Notes under the pieces: generated by a model
Databases searched by the model: none
The model's input: only the letters and a program-made list of their open reading frames with translations
What the model was told of the DNA's origin: nothing
Source of the DNA: DATJPW01 sp963752855
GTDB lineage: Bacteria > Desulfobacterota > Desulfomonilia > Desulfomonilales > Desulfomonilaceae
Assembly: GCA_963752855.1 (NCBI GenBank)
Contig: CAVVZX010000051.1
Location: forward strand, 15,760 to 79,759
Length of the DNA stretch: 64,000 nt
Direction of reading: 5' to 3'
Shown here: piece after piece, positions 9,203 through 20,172 of the stretch
How the letters are laid out: the number at the start of each line of letters is the position of its first letter
Numbering within the stretch: position 1 is the stretch's first letter
Program-made: the position numbers and the translations under genes

Positions 9203-10834
9203 ATGATATTGCCGACCAAAGCATGTTTATTCCTTACTGTGTTTCTGTTGGTTTTACCGATGTCGTCTCTCGCTCATGCGCGGGAGTATCATGTTGACGC
9301 TAAACACAGGCAATCGGCCGATTCAAACTCCGGCGCCATTTCTCGGCCTTGGAAGTCTTTACATAAGGCCAATTCCACCCTTCAGCCCGGGGACACTGTT
9401 TACCTGCATGAGGGCCGCTACTCTCAGAGCATAGCTCCAGTAAATTCCGGCGACGTTTCCGGACCCATCATTTACGAAGCTTGGAAAAGCGATGACGTGC
9501 ATTTGGCTGAGAACCCTTCGAGAGAAGCCTGCATCGATCTGACCAACCGCTCTTATATTTATATTAAACGCGTCAATATTCTATTCCCCGGCGGGAACTA
9601 CCCTGCTTACGCGAAAATGGTCGGAGCCCAGCACTGCCGCGTTGAAGACTGTGATTTTTCCGGCAGCAAGACGGCCTATCATGGCATTCTGCTGGGCGAT
9701 CATAACGCCGACCGGGCCACGAGTTATAACGTATTCCGCAAAGTCAGCTTCAAAGGCTGCTCGGGCGATTTGATCCTTATGCGCGGGGATGCGCATCACA
9801 ACCTATTTCAGGATTGTTATTTTTCGGACGTCGAATCGTGGGACCACCACGCCAATCTCATGATTTATGGGTTGCAGCCCCGAGGGAAAAGCCCATGTTT
9901 CAATGTGTTTATTAATTGTGAATTCGTCGCGCGGCATCATAGTGCGGTTAACGTCTGTTGCGGCGCGCATCATAATTTGTTCGACAAATGCGTGCTGTGC
10001 AACGCGGACAAGAACGGTAACGCGATGCAGATGGCCGCGTCGGACAATATCTTTCGTAGGTGTCTGGTCATAAGAAACAAAGGGCATATCGGCAGCGCAG
10101 ATACTTTTTCACTATATACAGCCAGGGACGAATTTTTCCAGGAAGGCAAGTATTATACGTTCTCGGTGGCTGAACGAAATCGCATATATCACAACACATT
10201 CGCGGACAATTTGGGATATGCGATAAGCTGCAATTACTGGCCGTACGCGGAAGAATATCCATATGCCATCGGCAAAAATATATTCCTTAACAACATTTTT
10301 GTATACAACAGGTTGGCTAGAGATAACCTGGAGCTTTATTACAATGACAGTTCCGGAAAGATCGCGGGAGACTTATGGTCTCACAACCTCATTGGAACCG
10401 ACTCTCCGGATAAAGTTATCACATGGAATGATACCGATTATACTCTTCGGGAAGCAATACAGCGGATTGATGTCTTGACTTTTGAGGGAAATATTCAGGC
10501 CGACCCGCTGTTCCGGAATCGAGAAAAGGACGATTACCGCCTCCTGCCTGACTCGCCCTGCATAGACAAGGCCAGGCCGCTGACACAGAGCACATCTGGC
10601 GGTACGGGTACATCAATTCCGGTTCAGGACAGCCGGTTCTTTTTCGATGGATTTGGGATCATGGAGGGAGACAAAATTGTGGTCGGGAAAAATCAGCCGG
10701 CGCAAGTGATTTCCGTGCCGGATGACAAGCATCTGATAATAGCTGAGCCTATCAGTTGGCAGGCCTCTGACACCGTTTCTTTACCATATGAAGGGACAGC
10801 GCCGGACATCGGCGCCTTTGAATATGCTCCTTGA
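9203..10834 (+). CDS. Exported right-handed beta-helix repeat protein
   Basis: An intact protein of about 543 residues from the ATG at 9203 (an in-frame TTG at 9191 adds four residues). A signal peptide (MILPTKACLFLTVFLL to SLAHA) is followed by GAISRPWKSLHKAN and LQPGDTVYLHEGRYSQ, the standard entry to parallel beta-helix domains of pectate-lyase-like proteins. Many short turns rich in Asn, Cys and His follow, then RLLPDSPCIDKA and TAPDIGAFEYAP at the end, typical of secreted beta-helix proteins. It probably binds, cleaves or modifies polysaccharide in the periplasm or outside the cell. Placement at the head of the exopolysaccharide genes supports that. Substrate cannot be told. Confidence 0.8.
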   Translation: MILPTKACLFLTVFLLVLPMSSLAHAREYHVDAKHRQSADSNSGAISRPWKSLHKANSTLQPGDTVYLHEGRYSQSIAPVNSGDVSGPIIYEAWKSDDVHLAENPSREACIDLTNRSYIYIKRVNILFPGGNYPAYAKMVGAQHCRVEDCDFSGSKTAYHGILLGDHNADRATSYNVFRKVSFKGCSGDLILMRGDAHHNLFQDCYFSDVESWDHHANLMIYGLQPRGKSPCFNVFINCEFVARHHSAVNVCCGAHHNLFDKCVLCNADKNGNAMQMAASDNIFRRCLVIRNKGHIGSADTFSLYTARDEFFQEGKYYTFSVAERNRIYHNTFADNLGYAISCNYWPYAEEYPYAIGKNIFLNNIFVYNRLARDNLELYYNDSSGKIAGDLWSHNLIGTDSPDKVITWNDTDYTLREAIQRIDVLTFEGNIQADPLFRNREKDDYRLLPDSPCIDKARPLTQSTSGGTGTSIPVQDSRFFFDGFGIMEGDKIVVGKNQPAQVISVPDDKHLIIAEPISWQASDTVSLPYEGTAPDIGAFEYAP

Positions 10835-11710
10835 GAAAGATTTGATCGCAGAGAGGACGCGGATATCGCGGAGAGAAGCCAGATGCAAAAAGAAATCGGG
10901 TCACAGTGTTCAGCTGGAAATGAAGTCGTTTGACCTGCCGATGTTTGTGCTGAATACCAGAAACGATAAAGTGATCCTGTGGGTTGCATATTTGTCTTAG
11001 CTTAGTCCGCTAATCTATTATTCCTTGTCGTGCATGTTTACCAATTTCGACCGAAGCCTGATTTTCGCGGCGCTTTATGGTTTGCTGTACCTATTCTTTT
11101 GACGTCCCGTTCGTAACTGAAATGCATCGTCAAGGAGATCAGGCTTTACAGAGATAGGATCGTTAAGGAATGGAAATTCATCGGCACAAAACGAGCTGGA
11201 ATTAGCCAAAGTGGGGTTAGACTCAGAAAGCATGTCCACATGCGGCGTGCCGGGGCAAAATGTTTCTTTAAACAGGGAATGAATCCATATCGCCGCTTTT
11301 TCATGGCCATTTTCCAGAGACCGATTGGATATACATACCATAGTAATAACCGTTACGACCAGAGGAAGGTAAGGCAGAAATAGATTGCTGGCCGAATTGC
11401 AGGCAGAAAGATTGAAGAGTCTCAGATAGCAAACAGGCACAATCGACCTGCTGAAAGCTGATCAAAGGAGTCACAGAAGTTGGTGGATAAGGTGAAACTG
11501 TCTCAAAATGAAGATATATGGAGCATTTGTAGGGGCGCAATTCGTTGCGCCCAGTAATAGAGAGTGATGAATCACGCCCGTACAACAGAGATTATGCGGC
11601 CCGACCCTTGCATACCCCCCACGGCATAGCCATAGATCCCTCAAGTAACTGTCTTTTCTCAGAGACCGGTTGACATTTCTATCCAAAATTATTAAATATT
11701 TCCAGAAGGT
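10835..11710. other. Long intergenic stretch with repeats and possible gene debris
   Basis: No convincing gene is seen. On the minus strand, two frames (about 11075-11440 and 11301-11585) give a hydrophobic stretch PYLPLVVTVITMVCISN followed by a soluble tail, which may be debris of a membrane protein. The repeat word GAAACTGTCTCAAAATG lies at 11494-11510 and a GTAGGGGCGC hairpin at 11529-11552. TTGACA at 11670-11675 followed by AT-rich sequence could be a promoter for the next gene, but the -10 match is weak. Confidence 0.4.
11529..11552. repeat. Dispersed GTAGGGGCGC hairpin (copy 3)
   Basis: GGGCGCAA and TTGCGCCC (11533-11540, 11545-11552) form a perfect stem around a TTCG tetraloop, preceded by TGTAG as in the copies at 5.86 and 9.04 kb. 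It lies in the gap before the exported protein at 11.7 kb. Confidence 0.6.
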
Positions 11711-12283
11711 GTGGAAGGGTGTGTTGTGGGGTGTTTTATGGGGATTTGGTTTGGGGTAGTCGGGGGTGTAATTTCTACGCTAGTATTCTGTACTATGGCT
11801 CCGGCCCAGGATCTCCTACAGGAATACGGGCCTGAAGAGGCTATTGATTTCGCCAATTTCTCTTTTGTCCCGAGACCCAATTACCAAGGCTCATTTTGGA
11901 TCGTGGATTCCGCGACCAACAAGATCATAGGGTATGCGCCTTGGAACGCTCAAAATAGGCAATGGCGGCTGTTCAATCTTAAAAACGAGTACAAGGGGTT
12001 CATGCAGGCGACGATAGGAAGCGACAAGCCTCCTCATTACTCTCAGTACGCATGGTATGATAAGGAAAATAGGTACAAGGCGGCAATAGTGACAAGACTC
12101 GGAGGAAGACCACGTTCCGCTGAGCTGCCGAAGGGAGAATTGGGCGGAGAATTTTTGCCCTATGAAATTGGTCCCATACCACTGGAGTATCCTTCTATAG
12201 AAGTGCAAACGGACCCTCTACGCCGCTTTCCCACGGGCGTAGATGTGTCACCGATAACGCCGGAGCCTCTCCGAGCCAAATAA
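11711..12283 (+). CDS. Exported protein of unknown family
   Basis: The soluble part (AQDLLQEYGPEEAIDFAN to PITPEPLRAK, about 160 residues) is a single open frame with a WIVDSATNKIIGYAPWN region and a basic C-terminus; no family is recognised. A hydrophobic leader ending MAPA-Q suggests export. The start is unclear: GTG at 11711 or ATG at 11738 leaves a leader without basic residues, whereas the overlapping frame reads KYFQKVWKGVLWGVLWG, a better signal peptide, so a one-base frameshift near 11750 is possible. It precedes the Wzx gene and may belong to the same locus. Confidence 0.5.
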   Translation: MEGCVVGCFMGIWFGVVGGVISTLVFCTMAPAQDLLQEYGPEEAIDFANFSFVPRPNYQGSFWIVDSATNKIIGYAPWNAQNRQWRLFNLKNEYKGFMQATIGSDKPPHYSQYAWYDKENRYKAAIVTRLGGRPRSAELPKGELGGEFLPYEIGPIPLEYPSIEVQTDPLRRFPTGVDVSPITPEPLRAK

Positions 12284-12523
12284 ACCAACCGTGGGGGGAA
12301 AGCAACTTATTTGCAAAACGAAAATTTGCTAAGAATTAATCCATGCGACCTCTTGGCGCCGGGCGGGGCCATCGGAGTCCGAGACTCATCGAGACTTCCC
12401 GCCTAAGTTGGCTGATCGGTGATTTGTCTTGTTCGTTCATGCGCTCATTATGGGCAGTGGTGAGAAAATACAATGTGTTTGTTTTATGGCTTTTGCAATT
12501 AATTGATACGAATCGGACCGGTG

Positions 12524-13974
12524 ATGGGATCTGCATCTAGACTTGTGAAGAATATTATTGCTCTTTGGATCCCCAGCATTCTCAATCCTGTGGTCTCCTT
12601 TGCTTTGATCCTCTTCATTTCACGCTATCTTGGAGTGGAGGGTCTTGGCACGTATTCCCTCTTCTTTCCTATCTCGGAATATTCGTGACTCTGGCGGGGT
12701 TGGGTTTGGGAACTCTGGTAGTTCGAGAGGCGTCCAGGGATTTAGAGCAAGCCCATACCTTCTTTGTTAATGCAGCTCTATTCGGCGCTGTATCGTCCTT
12801 TGCCGCGATTATCGGAATGATTGTCGTGGTAGGCCTTATGGGATATGAGAATGAGGTTTTCCAGGCCGCTGTCATATGCTCGTTTTCTCTCTTCCCGACA
12901 ACCGCCATAAGTTATATGGAAGCCATGTTCCGGGCGTTCGAAAGGGCTGAGTATATAGCGATCACTTTTCTCCTGGAGAATATCCTTCGAGTCGGTTCCT
13001 GCGTCATTTTGTTATTGTTCGGATACGGCATTGTTCCTTTATTCATAGTATTTTTAGGCAGTCGTTTCTTTGCCTGCGTGCTCATGTTTTTTTGTTACAT
13101 AAAGGTTCTGGGAATGCCGGAATTCCGGTTTAGGCCGGAAGCTGTGGCGATTTCTTGGGAAAGAGGCGGCCACCTTCGCCAGCATAGCAATGTTTTCCAC
13201 CATACACCTGCATATCGATCAAATAATGTTGTCCAAACTAAAGAGCCTCGAGTCGGTGGGGATCTACAGCGCGGCCGACCGGCTGCTGGATTTCTGCAGG
13301 GCTTTGACCGTAGCGTTTGCCGCCGCGCTTTTCCCGATTCTGGCCAAGCAATATGTCTCAGGAGTTAAGGAACTTCGGCAGCTCACGATCCGTTCATTGC
13401 GTTACCTATTATTGGGGACCGTTCCGACCGCTATCGGGACCGCGATTTTGGCCAACAACATTATTACACTTGGTGTACGGCCAGAAATTCTTGAGCGCGG
13501 CGCCGGTATTGGCACTTCATATATTTTCCCTGATTCCTTTCAGCATGGTGTACTTCTTGGCCATTGTGCTTATAGTGACGGATAACCAAAGGGTCGACCT
13601 GGGTATCAATGTCCTAGCTGCGCTAATAAACATTGGTTTGAATTTTGCTCTAATCCCGTATTTCGCGGAAATCGGGGCGGTGCTGGCCGTATTAATAACA
13701 ATTATAATTTTTAATCAATTGCAGAACTGGTATATCAAACAGCGCCTTTTTCCCATACCGCTCCTTGAATTGACCCCAAAGATCCTGCTCGCGGCCGGCA
13801 TAATGGGTATAGTGACTTTCTTGCTCAGGGAATGGAATTTGGCGGCTAAATATATTTATATCCGCCGCGGTCTACGTATCGCTCGTTGTTCTGTTTAAGG
13901 CCGTCACACAGGAAGAGATTGAGACCGTAAAAAAGGCTCTAACAGGGCTGTGGACCAAGAGGTATGCCCCGTGA
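12524..13974 (+). CDS. Wzx-type polysaccharide flippase (four frameshifts)
   Basis: The restored protein of about 480 residues begins MGSASRLVKNIIALWIPS and shows repeated membrane helices and the N-terminal VSFALILFISRYLGVEGLG of the Wzx/RfbX (MATE-like) family, which flips undecaprenyl-linked repeat units across the inner membrane. Frames break near 12684, 13165, 13475 and 13855. Each can be repaired by one base, such as TT to TTT at the first and GGG to GG at the second. The last frame ends in a cytoplasmic tail, EEIETVKKALTGLWTKR, whose TGA (13972-13974) overlaps the next start. Four clean one-base breaks in one conserved gene favour sequencing error. Confidence 0.75.
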
Positions 13975-15348
13975 GAGCATTTCTAACATTTCTTCCGAAA
14001 ATCCTAGGTCCGCTGTGGGATCCTGCCAAGATCTTGTACGACATGGCGCCGTTGCGCCTTAGATATGGGCGGGCTTATTCGGAAGCGGTTTCCCTGCTGG
14101 AGGCGACCGAAAGATGGGATTTGGAAAAGCTGGTCACATATCAGGAACAGATGCTCCGGCGCCTGGTCCGGCATTGTTACGCAAATGTGCCTTATTATCG
14201 AAAGGTTTTCTTGGACGCGGGTCTCACGCCGGATGATATTGCCACAATTCGCGACCTGGAAAAATTGCCCTTTCTTACCAAAGCAATCGTTATGAAAGCA
14301 CAAAAAGGACTTACTCGCGACCAATTTCTCATACTTTAGCGCACATGCTGACTCGACTAGCGGCAGCACGGGCGCTCCTCTCGATTTTTTTGTGGATAAC
14401 GCCACTAAGGCTATGGAAGTGGCTCTGGCGTTTCGGCATCTAAAATGGCTCGACTATCAGGATGGGGACCGGATCGCGGAAATCAAGGAGGACTGTTTTG
14501 TCGATCCCAACCGGCTTTATTGGTATTTCCCCGGTTCGAAGCATCTCAGATTTTCCTTTTTCAGAGTAGATGATTCAAGATTGGAGCAAACAGCTCTGGC
14601 ATTGGAACGATTTAAGCCTATGTTCATCAAAGCGTTTCCATCCTCGCTCTTTATCCTTTCGCGCTGGATGGAAAGACATAACAAGAGAATACAGGCGCCA
14701 AAATATATAATCACCTCGTCGGAAACTCTTTATCCGTCTACCAAAGATTTGGCTGAAAGGATTTTCAAGGCCCCCGTCATAGATTGGTACGGGCAAAACG
14801 AAAAAGTCGCCACTGCGTTTCAGTGTAAGATCGGCGGGGGATACCATATCCAGATGGAGCAGGCAATTGTGGAACTAATACCCTCGAAGACCGGCCCCTT
14901 CGAAATCGTGGGCACATCGCTGCGTGCCTTCGGAATGCCGTTTATTCGATATCGCACCGGCGACACTGGGGTAAAAGAGGACCAGCCTTGTCCTTGCGGC
15001 AGGGCGCACCCATTACTATCTGAATTGATGGGAAGGGAAGGCGAATTCATCATCACGCCTGAGAAACAGATAGTGACACCCACGGCGATGGATTACGCCA
15101 TATATCATCTGGAAGAGATAAAGGAGAGCCAAATTATCCAAGAAGATATTAATACCTTACGCATAAGGATGGTACCCTGGGAAACTATTTCGAAATCCAC
15201 CAAGGAAAGACTCATGCACGAAATACAGGGTTATCTCGGGTCACCCGCAATGAATTTAGTTTTGGAAGAGGTTGAGGAAATACCGCGGACGTCAAGAAGC
15301 AAGAAACCTTTTGTGATCTCTTATCTGAATGTTGAAGATTACATCTGA
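13971..15348 (+). CDS. CapK/PaaK-like adenylate-forming enzyme (one frameshift)
   Basis: A GTG start at 13971 overlaps the flippase stop (GTGA), so translation is probably coupled. N-terminal YGRAYSEAVSLLEATERW and HCYANVPYYRKVF, then a break near 14335, then the AMP-binding loop STSGSTGAPL, ITSSETLYPSTK, WYGQNEKVA and IRYRTGDTG define the phenylacetate-CoA-ligase/CapK group. The restored length is about 458 residues. In polysaccharide loci these proteins are thought to activate a carboxylic acid for decoration or assembly of the polymer, though this role is poorly established. The cysteines in CPCGRAHPL match the family's metal-binding loop. Confidence 0.75.
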
Positions 15349-15546
15349 AGCGTTGTATAAACACCTCTTTCGTCACGCGCGAAAATGAGATACCGTGCGA
15401 GTGTCTAGATTTGTGTCGGAATAGTTCAGTTGATTTACAGCAGGGGACGTGGGGCCGATACCATCTCAGAACCCGACGATTCGGCAATGCGATCTGCGGC
15501 GGCATTTGGCGGCGCAGCAAGGTTATTAGCGAGCAAATAAACGTTT

Positions 15547-16947
15547 ATGTACAAGCAATATCGTAAATACAAATTCTTTCTCATGTTTGCTGACGTGTTC
15601 TTGACAGTCTCGGTGCTGGCGGTTGTCATCAAGTTGCGACCGTACCTTCCGGGAGAACGCTTGCAACCCGGGGAGGTGCTGCGTGACCCTTCGCTTTTCC
15701 TTATGGTAGCTTTTCTTTGGCATGTGCTGTTTGCCATGACCGGCGTATATGCGCTTGATAGGATTTCCAGCTTGTCCAAGCAATTCGGCCGCTTCACCAC
15801 AGTATATTTTCTGGCGGTGTTGCTTTTCGCCGGCTTGCTCTTTTTCAGTTTCAGGGAGACCTCCCGAATGCTGGTCGTTTACTTCGGCATGGCAGATTAT
15901 GTGGTCCTTCTCCTGCTCCGCTCCGGAGTCACAGTATATCTTCATCGATATTATAAGAACGGTAAGCCGTCTTCGGTTCTTATCGCCGGTGTATCTGACA
16001 GCGGCATTGCGCTCGCTGATACAATAGTTCGAGAGCACGGAGCGGTGCTGAAAGTAGCGGGATTCGTAGATGACGCGCCATCCGTTGATCGCCGCCTGCC
16101 CGCTCCGCTCCTGGGGAGCACGGGACACATTGCTTCAATTATACGAGATAATCAAATAGATTTGGTTGTGATCGCATTGCCGGAGAACCGGGCGGCCGAA
16201 GCTAATGCTCTCGTCTTCAAACTAGAGGCATTGGAAGTTCGAGTTTACCTGATTCCTGACATGGTAAGCATGGCGGTGCTCAATGCGGAAGTTGAACGAT
16301 TCGGAGATCTGGTGATCATCGGCATCCGAGAACCTGCAATTCAGGGACACAGAAGAATTACCAAGAGAATCATGGATCTCGCCGCCAGCCTTCTAGTGCT
16401 GTCAATTACTTGGCCTTTGTTGATTGTTATTTGGATCGCCATAAGGTTGGATTCGCCCGGACCTACTCTTTTTGTGGCAAAAAGAGTAGGTGAAAACGGC
16501 AAGGTCTTCGATATGTATAAATTCCGCACGATGTTTGTGGATGCCGCTATACGTCAGGCGGAGGTGACAGCCGAAACCGCGGATGGGCGTAAGATCTACA
16601 AAGTAAAAGACGATCCTCGGGTAACTAGAGTGGGAAAATGGTTACGTCGGTGGTCCCTCGATGAACTACCTCAACTTTTCAATGTCATAAAGGGAGAGAT
16701 GTCGTTGGTCGGACCTCGACCGGAACAGCCTTTCATCACGCAGGAGTACGATCACTGGCAATGGCAAAGATTGTTAGTGCCTCCGGGCGTCACCGGTTGG
16801 TGGCAAGTCTCGGGAAGAAGCGATCTCCCCATGCATCTCAACACCCAATACGACATCTACTATGTGAGAAATTTTTCGCTTTTTCTGGATCTCAAAATCC
16901 TGTTCAAGACTCTTAGTGTAGTGCTTCAGGGGAAGGGCGCTTATTGA
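15547..16947 (+). CDS. Undecaprenyl-phosphate sugar phosphotransferase (polyprenyl glycosylphosphotransferase)
   Basis: An intact 466-residue initiating transferase. Four N-terminal membrane helices (to about residue 130) are followed by a CoA-binding-like domain (SSVLIAGVSDSGIALAD), a re-entrant helix at about 285-305 and the catalytic sugar-transferase domain with FVAKRVGENGKVFDMYKFRT, WSLDELPQLFNVIKGE and SLVGPRPEQP. It moves a sugar-1-phosphate (glucose or galactose in characterised WcaJ/WbaP relatives) from UDP-sugar to undecaprenyl phosphate, starting each repeat unit. The Wzy gene follows immediately at 16948, consistent with one transcript. Confidence 0.9.
   Translation: MYKQYRKYKFFLMFADVFLTVSVLAVVIKLRPYLPGERLQPGEVLRDPSLFLMVAFLWHVLFAMTGVYALDRISSLSKQFGRFTTVYFLAVLLFAGLLFFSFRETSRMLVVYFGMADYVVLLLLRSGVTVYLHRYYKNGKPSSVLIAGVSDSGIALADTIVREHGAVLKVAGFVDDAPSVDRRLPAPLLGSTGHIASIIRDNQIDLVVIALPENRAAEANALVFKLEALEVRVYLIPDMVSMAVLNAEVERFGDLVIIGIREPAIQGHRRITKRIMDLAASLLVLSITWPLLIVIWIAIRLDSPGPTLFVAKRVGENGKVFDMYKFRTMFVDAAIRQAEVTAETADGRKIYKVKDDPRVTRVGKWLRRWSLDELPQLFNVIKGEMSLVGPRPEQPFITQEYDHWQWQRLLVPPGVTGWWQVSGRSDLPMHLNTQYDIYYVRNFSLFLDLKILFKTLSVVLQGKGAY
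16461..16491. repeat. Perfect 13-bp inverted repeat inside the sugar transferase gene
   Basis: ACCTACTCTTTTT and AAAAAGAGTAGGT form perfect 13-base arms around a five-base loop (GTGGC). It lies within the codons for the conserved PTLFVAKRVG motif. No U-tract follows it on either strand, so it is not a standard terminator. Confidence 0.6.
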
Positions 16948-18412
16948 ATGAATGGCACGACTTTGTCATTCAAGAATTTCATGATTGCTGCGATCTGCTG
17001 TATCCTTGTGCCGCTCTTCGGCTACTTGTATGTCAGTTCATTTAATATGGGGATCAGGATAATTCTGGTTGTCCACGGACTTGTCCTCTTCTTCCTCTTT
17101 TTCGCTCTTTCTCTCACCGATCTGAAATCCAGCCTTGTGTTCACAATGATATTGGTCATTCCCATGGCCATTGATTTTAGTCTGCTGCGATACCCTGCCC
17201 CCCCTGGATATCCGCCGTTCTCCGAAAGCATAGTAGTCAATCTGGTGGATTTGATCCTGGCCGTGCTTATGATTCAATGGGTTGGCGCCGCATCCATCAA
17301 GAAAACACATGGAACGCCCACTATAGGGGCTCCCATAGGGACCCTGTTTTCTGATTTGGATTTTTTACAGTCTTCTGGTCGGCTGGCTCAAGGCCGAGAA
17401 CCCTACCTATGCTTATTTCGAAGTAGTCGCATTGTTTCAGGGATTTTTGGTTTATTTTTACCTCATAAACAATACGAATACTGTGCGCGATGTGCGGGTT
17501 ATCATTTATGCGCTCTTTGCCGCGCAGGCCCTTGAAGCGCTATGGCTGATATTCCAATATGTTACCGGACTGAATTACACTATAAAAGGCGTATTCGTTG
17601 TTCCTGTGAGAGACCAGGTGGGTTTCCGCTCCGCAGGTTTCGCCGGTCGTGACGTAGTCTCAACACAGATGATCTCATTCTTGGCTCCTATGGTGCTGGC
17701 ATACTACTATGGGATCGCGGACAGAACGCGCCGCATTATGGCCGCGGCCGTGATTATGATCTTTGTAATGGGTATGATGTGCGCTCAGACCAGGTCCACG
17801 GGCTTTGCTACGATTGTCGGGTTCATTATGGTCATTACCCTAGGGGGTTTGAGAGGTTGGATTTCTCAGAAGAAACTTCTTAAATTTGTTTCTATCGCCT
17901 TGCTGTTTCTTATATTGATAAGCCCATTAATATACACTCGATTTCAGAAAGGGGCCGGAGGCTGGGAAGAGGATCGCGTGCCTCTTATGCGAACCGCTGA
18001 GGAAATGTGGTTGGACAACTGGCTCCTGGGGGTTGGACCCAGTAACTATACGACCAATCTGGAAAAATACTTGCCCGTGGAATTGAGGTATAGCTGGAAG
18101 GCTCCGGTACATAACGAGTTTCTGATGCACTTGGCGGAGCGAGGAATTATTGGAGCCATAATCTATTACTGGTTCTCCGTAATCATGTGCGTCAAGTTAT
18201 GGAGAACGACCCGGTCTCCGGACAAGTGGATAGCGGTGGCTTCCGCGGGCATACTGGCCGGCATGCTGGGCTCAATCGTGGTCCGGGTGTTCCACTGGTG
18301 GCATCAGATGCCAAACTACACCTTTTTCTGCGTAATGCTGGCCCTTGCCGTTGCTATGGAAAATATCGACCGCAGAAGACTGGAGAACAACTCGTCAGCG
18401 TCGGCATCCTGA
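16948..18412 (+). CDS. Wzy-type polymerase / O-antigen ligase-like membrane protein (one frameshift)
   Basis: The gene begins directly after the sugar transferase stop. About eleven membrane helices are visible once a frameshift near 17345 is bridged (TLF then LIWIFYSLLVGWLKAENP). The large periplasmic loop carries RDVVSTQMISFLAPM and WLLGVGPSNYTTNLEKYL, followed by PVHNEFLMHLAERGIIG, the conserved block of the O-antigen ligase/polymerase family (PF04932 type). The restored length is about 488 residues. It would join repeat units flipped by Wzx into long polymer in the periplasm. Confidence 0.8.
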
Positions 18413-18683
18413 GCGTAGTAATTGTTATCCGCCTGCGGCACGCTGCTATGAGCGCCAAAACATAGTTATAGGCGATGAGTCATTCATAAAGGGGGCCAGA
18501 GTGAATATCGGAAGGTCATTGAAGACTGTGGGATTCGTACTGTCAGAGATAAGGAATAGAAAGGCGTCGGATTTATACCAGGCGCGAAAACATCGACAGC
18601 GCTGTTGGGCGTTATTATAATAAACATGAATTGTTTGATTCGGAAGTTATCAACTCGCTCCGCCAAAAAGGTAATGGTACACC
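18413..18683. other. Gap inside the exopolysaccharide operon
   Basis: This gap separates the Wzy and Wzz genes. No credible gene, hairpin or strong promoter is seen. The short frames here have no leader, ribosome site or family resemblance. Confidence 0.4.
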
Positions 18684-20170
18684 ATGAGAGAAGAAGAGGG
18701 TCTGTCCTTACGCGATTTTTTCAACGTCCTTTACCGTCGCATCTTCTTGCTGAAGATCATAGTATTGATCTTGCCGATAGCCGTGCTGGTCGCATGCTTT
18801 ATTGTAGACCCGGTCTACGAAACCTCAGGAAAGATTCTCGTCACGGCCAAGAAAGAAAACGCCGCTCTACTACAAGCCTCAAGGGATCAAGGAACCACCA
18901 GCATCCTGAATCTCAACGTCGATGAAACGGACCTGAACAGCGAAATGGCCCTGCTTACAAGCCTGGATCTCTGGATGAAGACGGTGAACAAATTGGGCGT
19001 AGACCAATTCAGAAAAAAGGAACCGGGCATAATCCAGGAGCAGATAGGGAATCTCAAAAGAACCGCTCGTAATTTTTTGCAGGATTCTTTGGGAATAAAG
19101 TCACGAGAATCTAAGAACGCGGCATCCAAAGAAGCTGCTCAGGTCCAGGAAATTGCCAAAGGTCTTATGAAGGATTTTAAAGTGGTTCCTGCGCTGAAGT
19201 CCAAAGTCATTGACATGACATTCAGATATTCGGATCCGGTAATGGCCAAGAAAATACTCGATACCCTTTTGGACTCGTACATTCCCTATCATCTTGAGGC
19301 ATACGGCATGCCGGGCGCACAAGGTTTTTTTGCCGGGCAAGGGGACATTTACAAACAAAAATATGACGCCGCGGACAAAGAGCTGACGGATTTCAAGAAC
19401 AAATGGGGAATAGCGTACGCCGAACGACAGAAAACAGAGTTGATAGTCGACCATAAAACAGATTGAGGATTCCCTGGTCGACTTGAACTCTAATCAGCGC
19501 CAATTCGATAACATGCTGGACTCGCTCAAGAAAGGCATCGTTCCTACCGGGCAGTTAGCGGCTAGCGCTCAGAGGGGAAATGAAAATACTTTTATTAGTG
19601 TTGTCGCCACTCAGCTCCTGAGGGCCAAACAAAAACAACTTCAAGTAGCTGAACTCTTTACCCCGGAGAGTCGTGATTACATTTCAGCGGAAGAGATGGT
19701 CAAGGACCTTACCAAGAAATTCGAGAATGCGATCATCGTGGAGATGGATGGCCTCAAAGCCAAGAAAACCAGCCTCGAGCAGAGCCTAAAAGAGAAGCGG
19801 GAACAACTCCAGCAGCTAGAGGAAAAGAGCGAGGATGCCCGCCGACTTCAACTGGCAGTCACAGTTGCTAAAGAGCGGTATCTTCAATTTGGATTCCAAA
19901 GAGGAAGAGGCCCGATTGGCTTCCCAAGAAGGCCGCAACAATCTTGTCACGGTCAGCATAGTAGGGCGGCCTATGATGCCGGCGGATCCTATATTTCCCA
20001 TGACCACCCTATTCGTTTTGGCTGCTTTCGTGCTCTCATTTCCTATCGGAATCGCGGCAATATTCATGGCCAACTTTTTTGATTCTACTTTCGACAGCCC
20101 CAGAGAAGTCGAGCATGTGACCGGGTACAACGTCTTGGCGACTCTGGGAAAGCTGCCCAGAGGATACTAG
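18684..20170 (+). CDS. Wzz/GumC-type polysaccharide co-polymerase (two frameshifts)
   Basis: MREEEGLSLRDFFNVLYRR precedes a first membrane helix (LKIIVLILPIAVLVACFIV), then a long periplasmic coiled coil with YETSGKILVTAKKE, DLNSEMALLTSLDLW and KVIDMTFRYSDPVMAKKIL. Breaks near 19450 and 19890 lead into FTPESRDYISAEEMVKDL and a second helix (TTLFVLAAFVLSFPIGIAA), ending in a short cytoplasmic tail. This is the Wzz/GumC architecture without the fused kinase domain, about 495 residues. It sets chain length and links the inner-membrane polymerase to Wza. A separate kinase-like protein lies at 26.0-26.7 kb. Confidence 0.8.
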
Positions 20171-20172
20171 GC

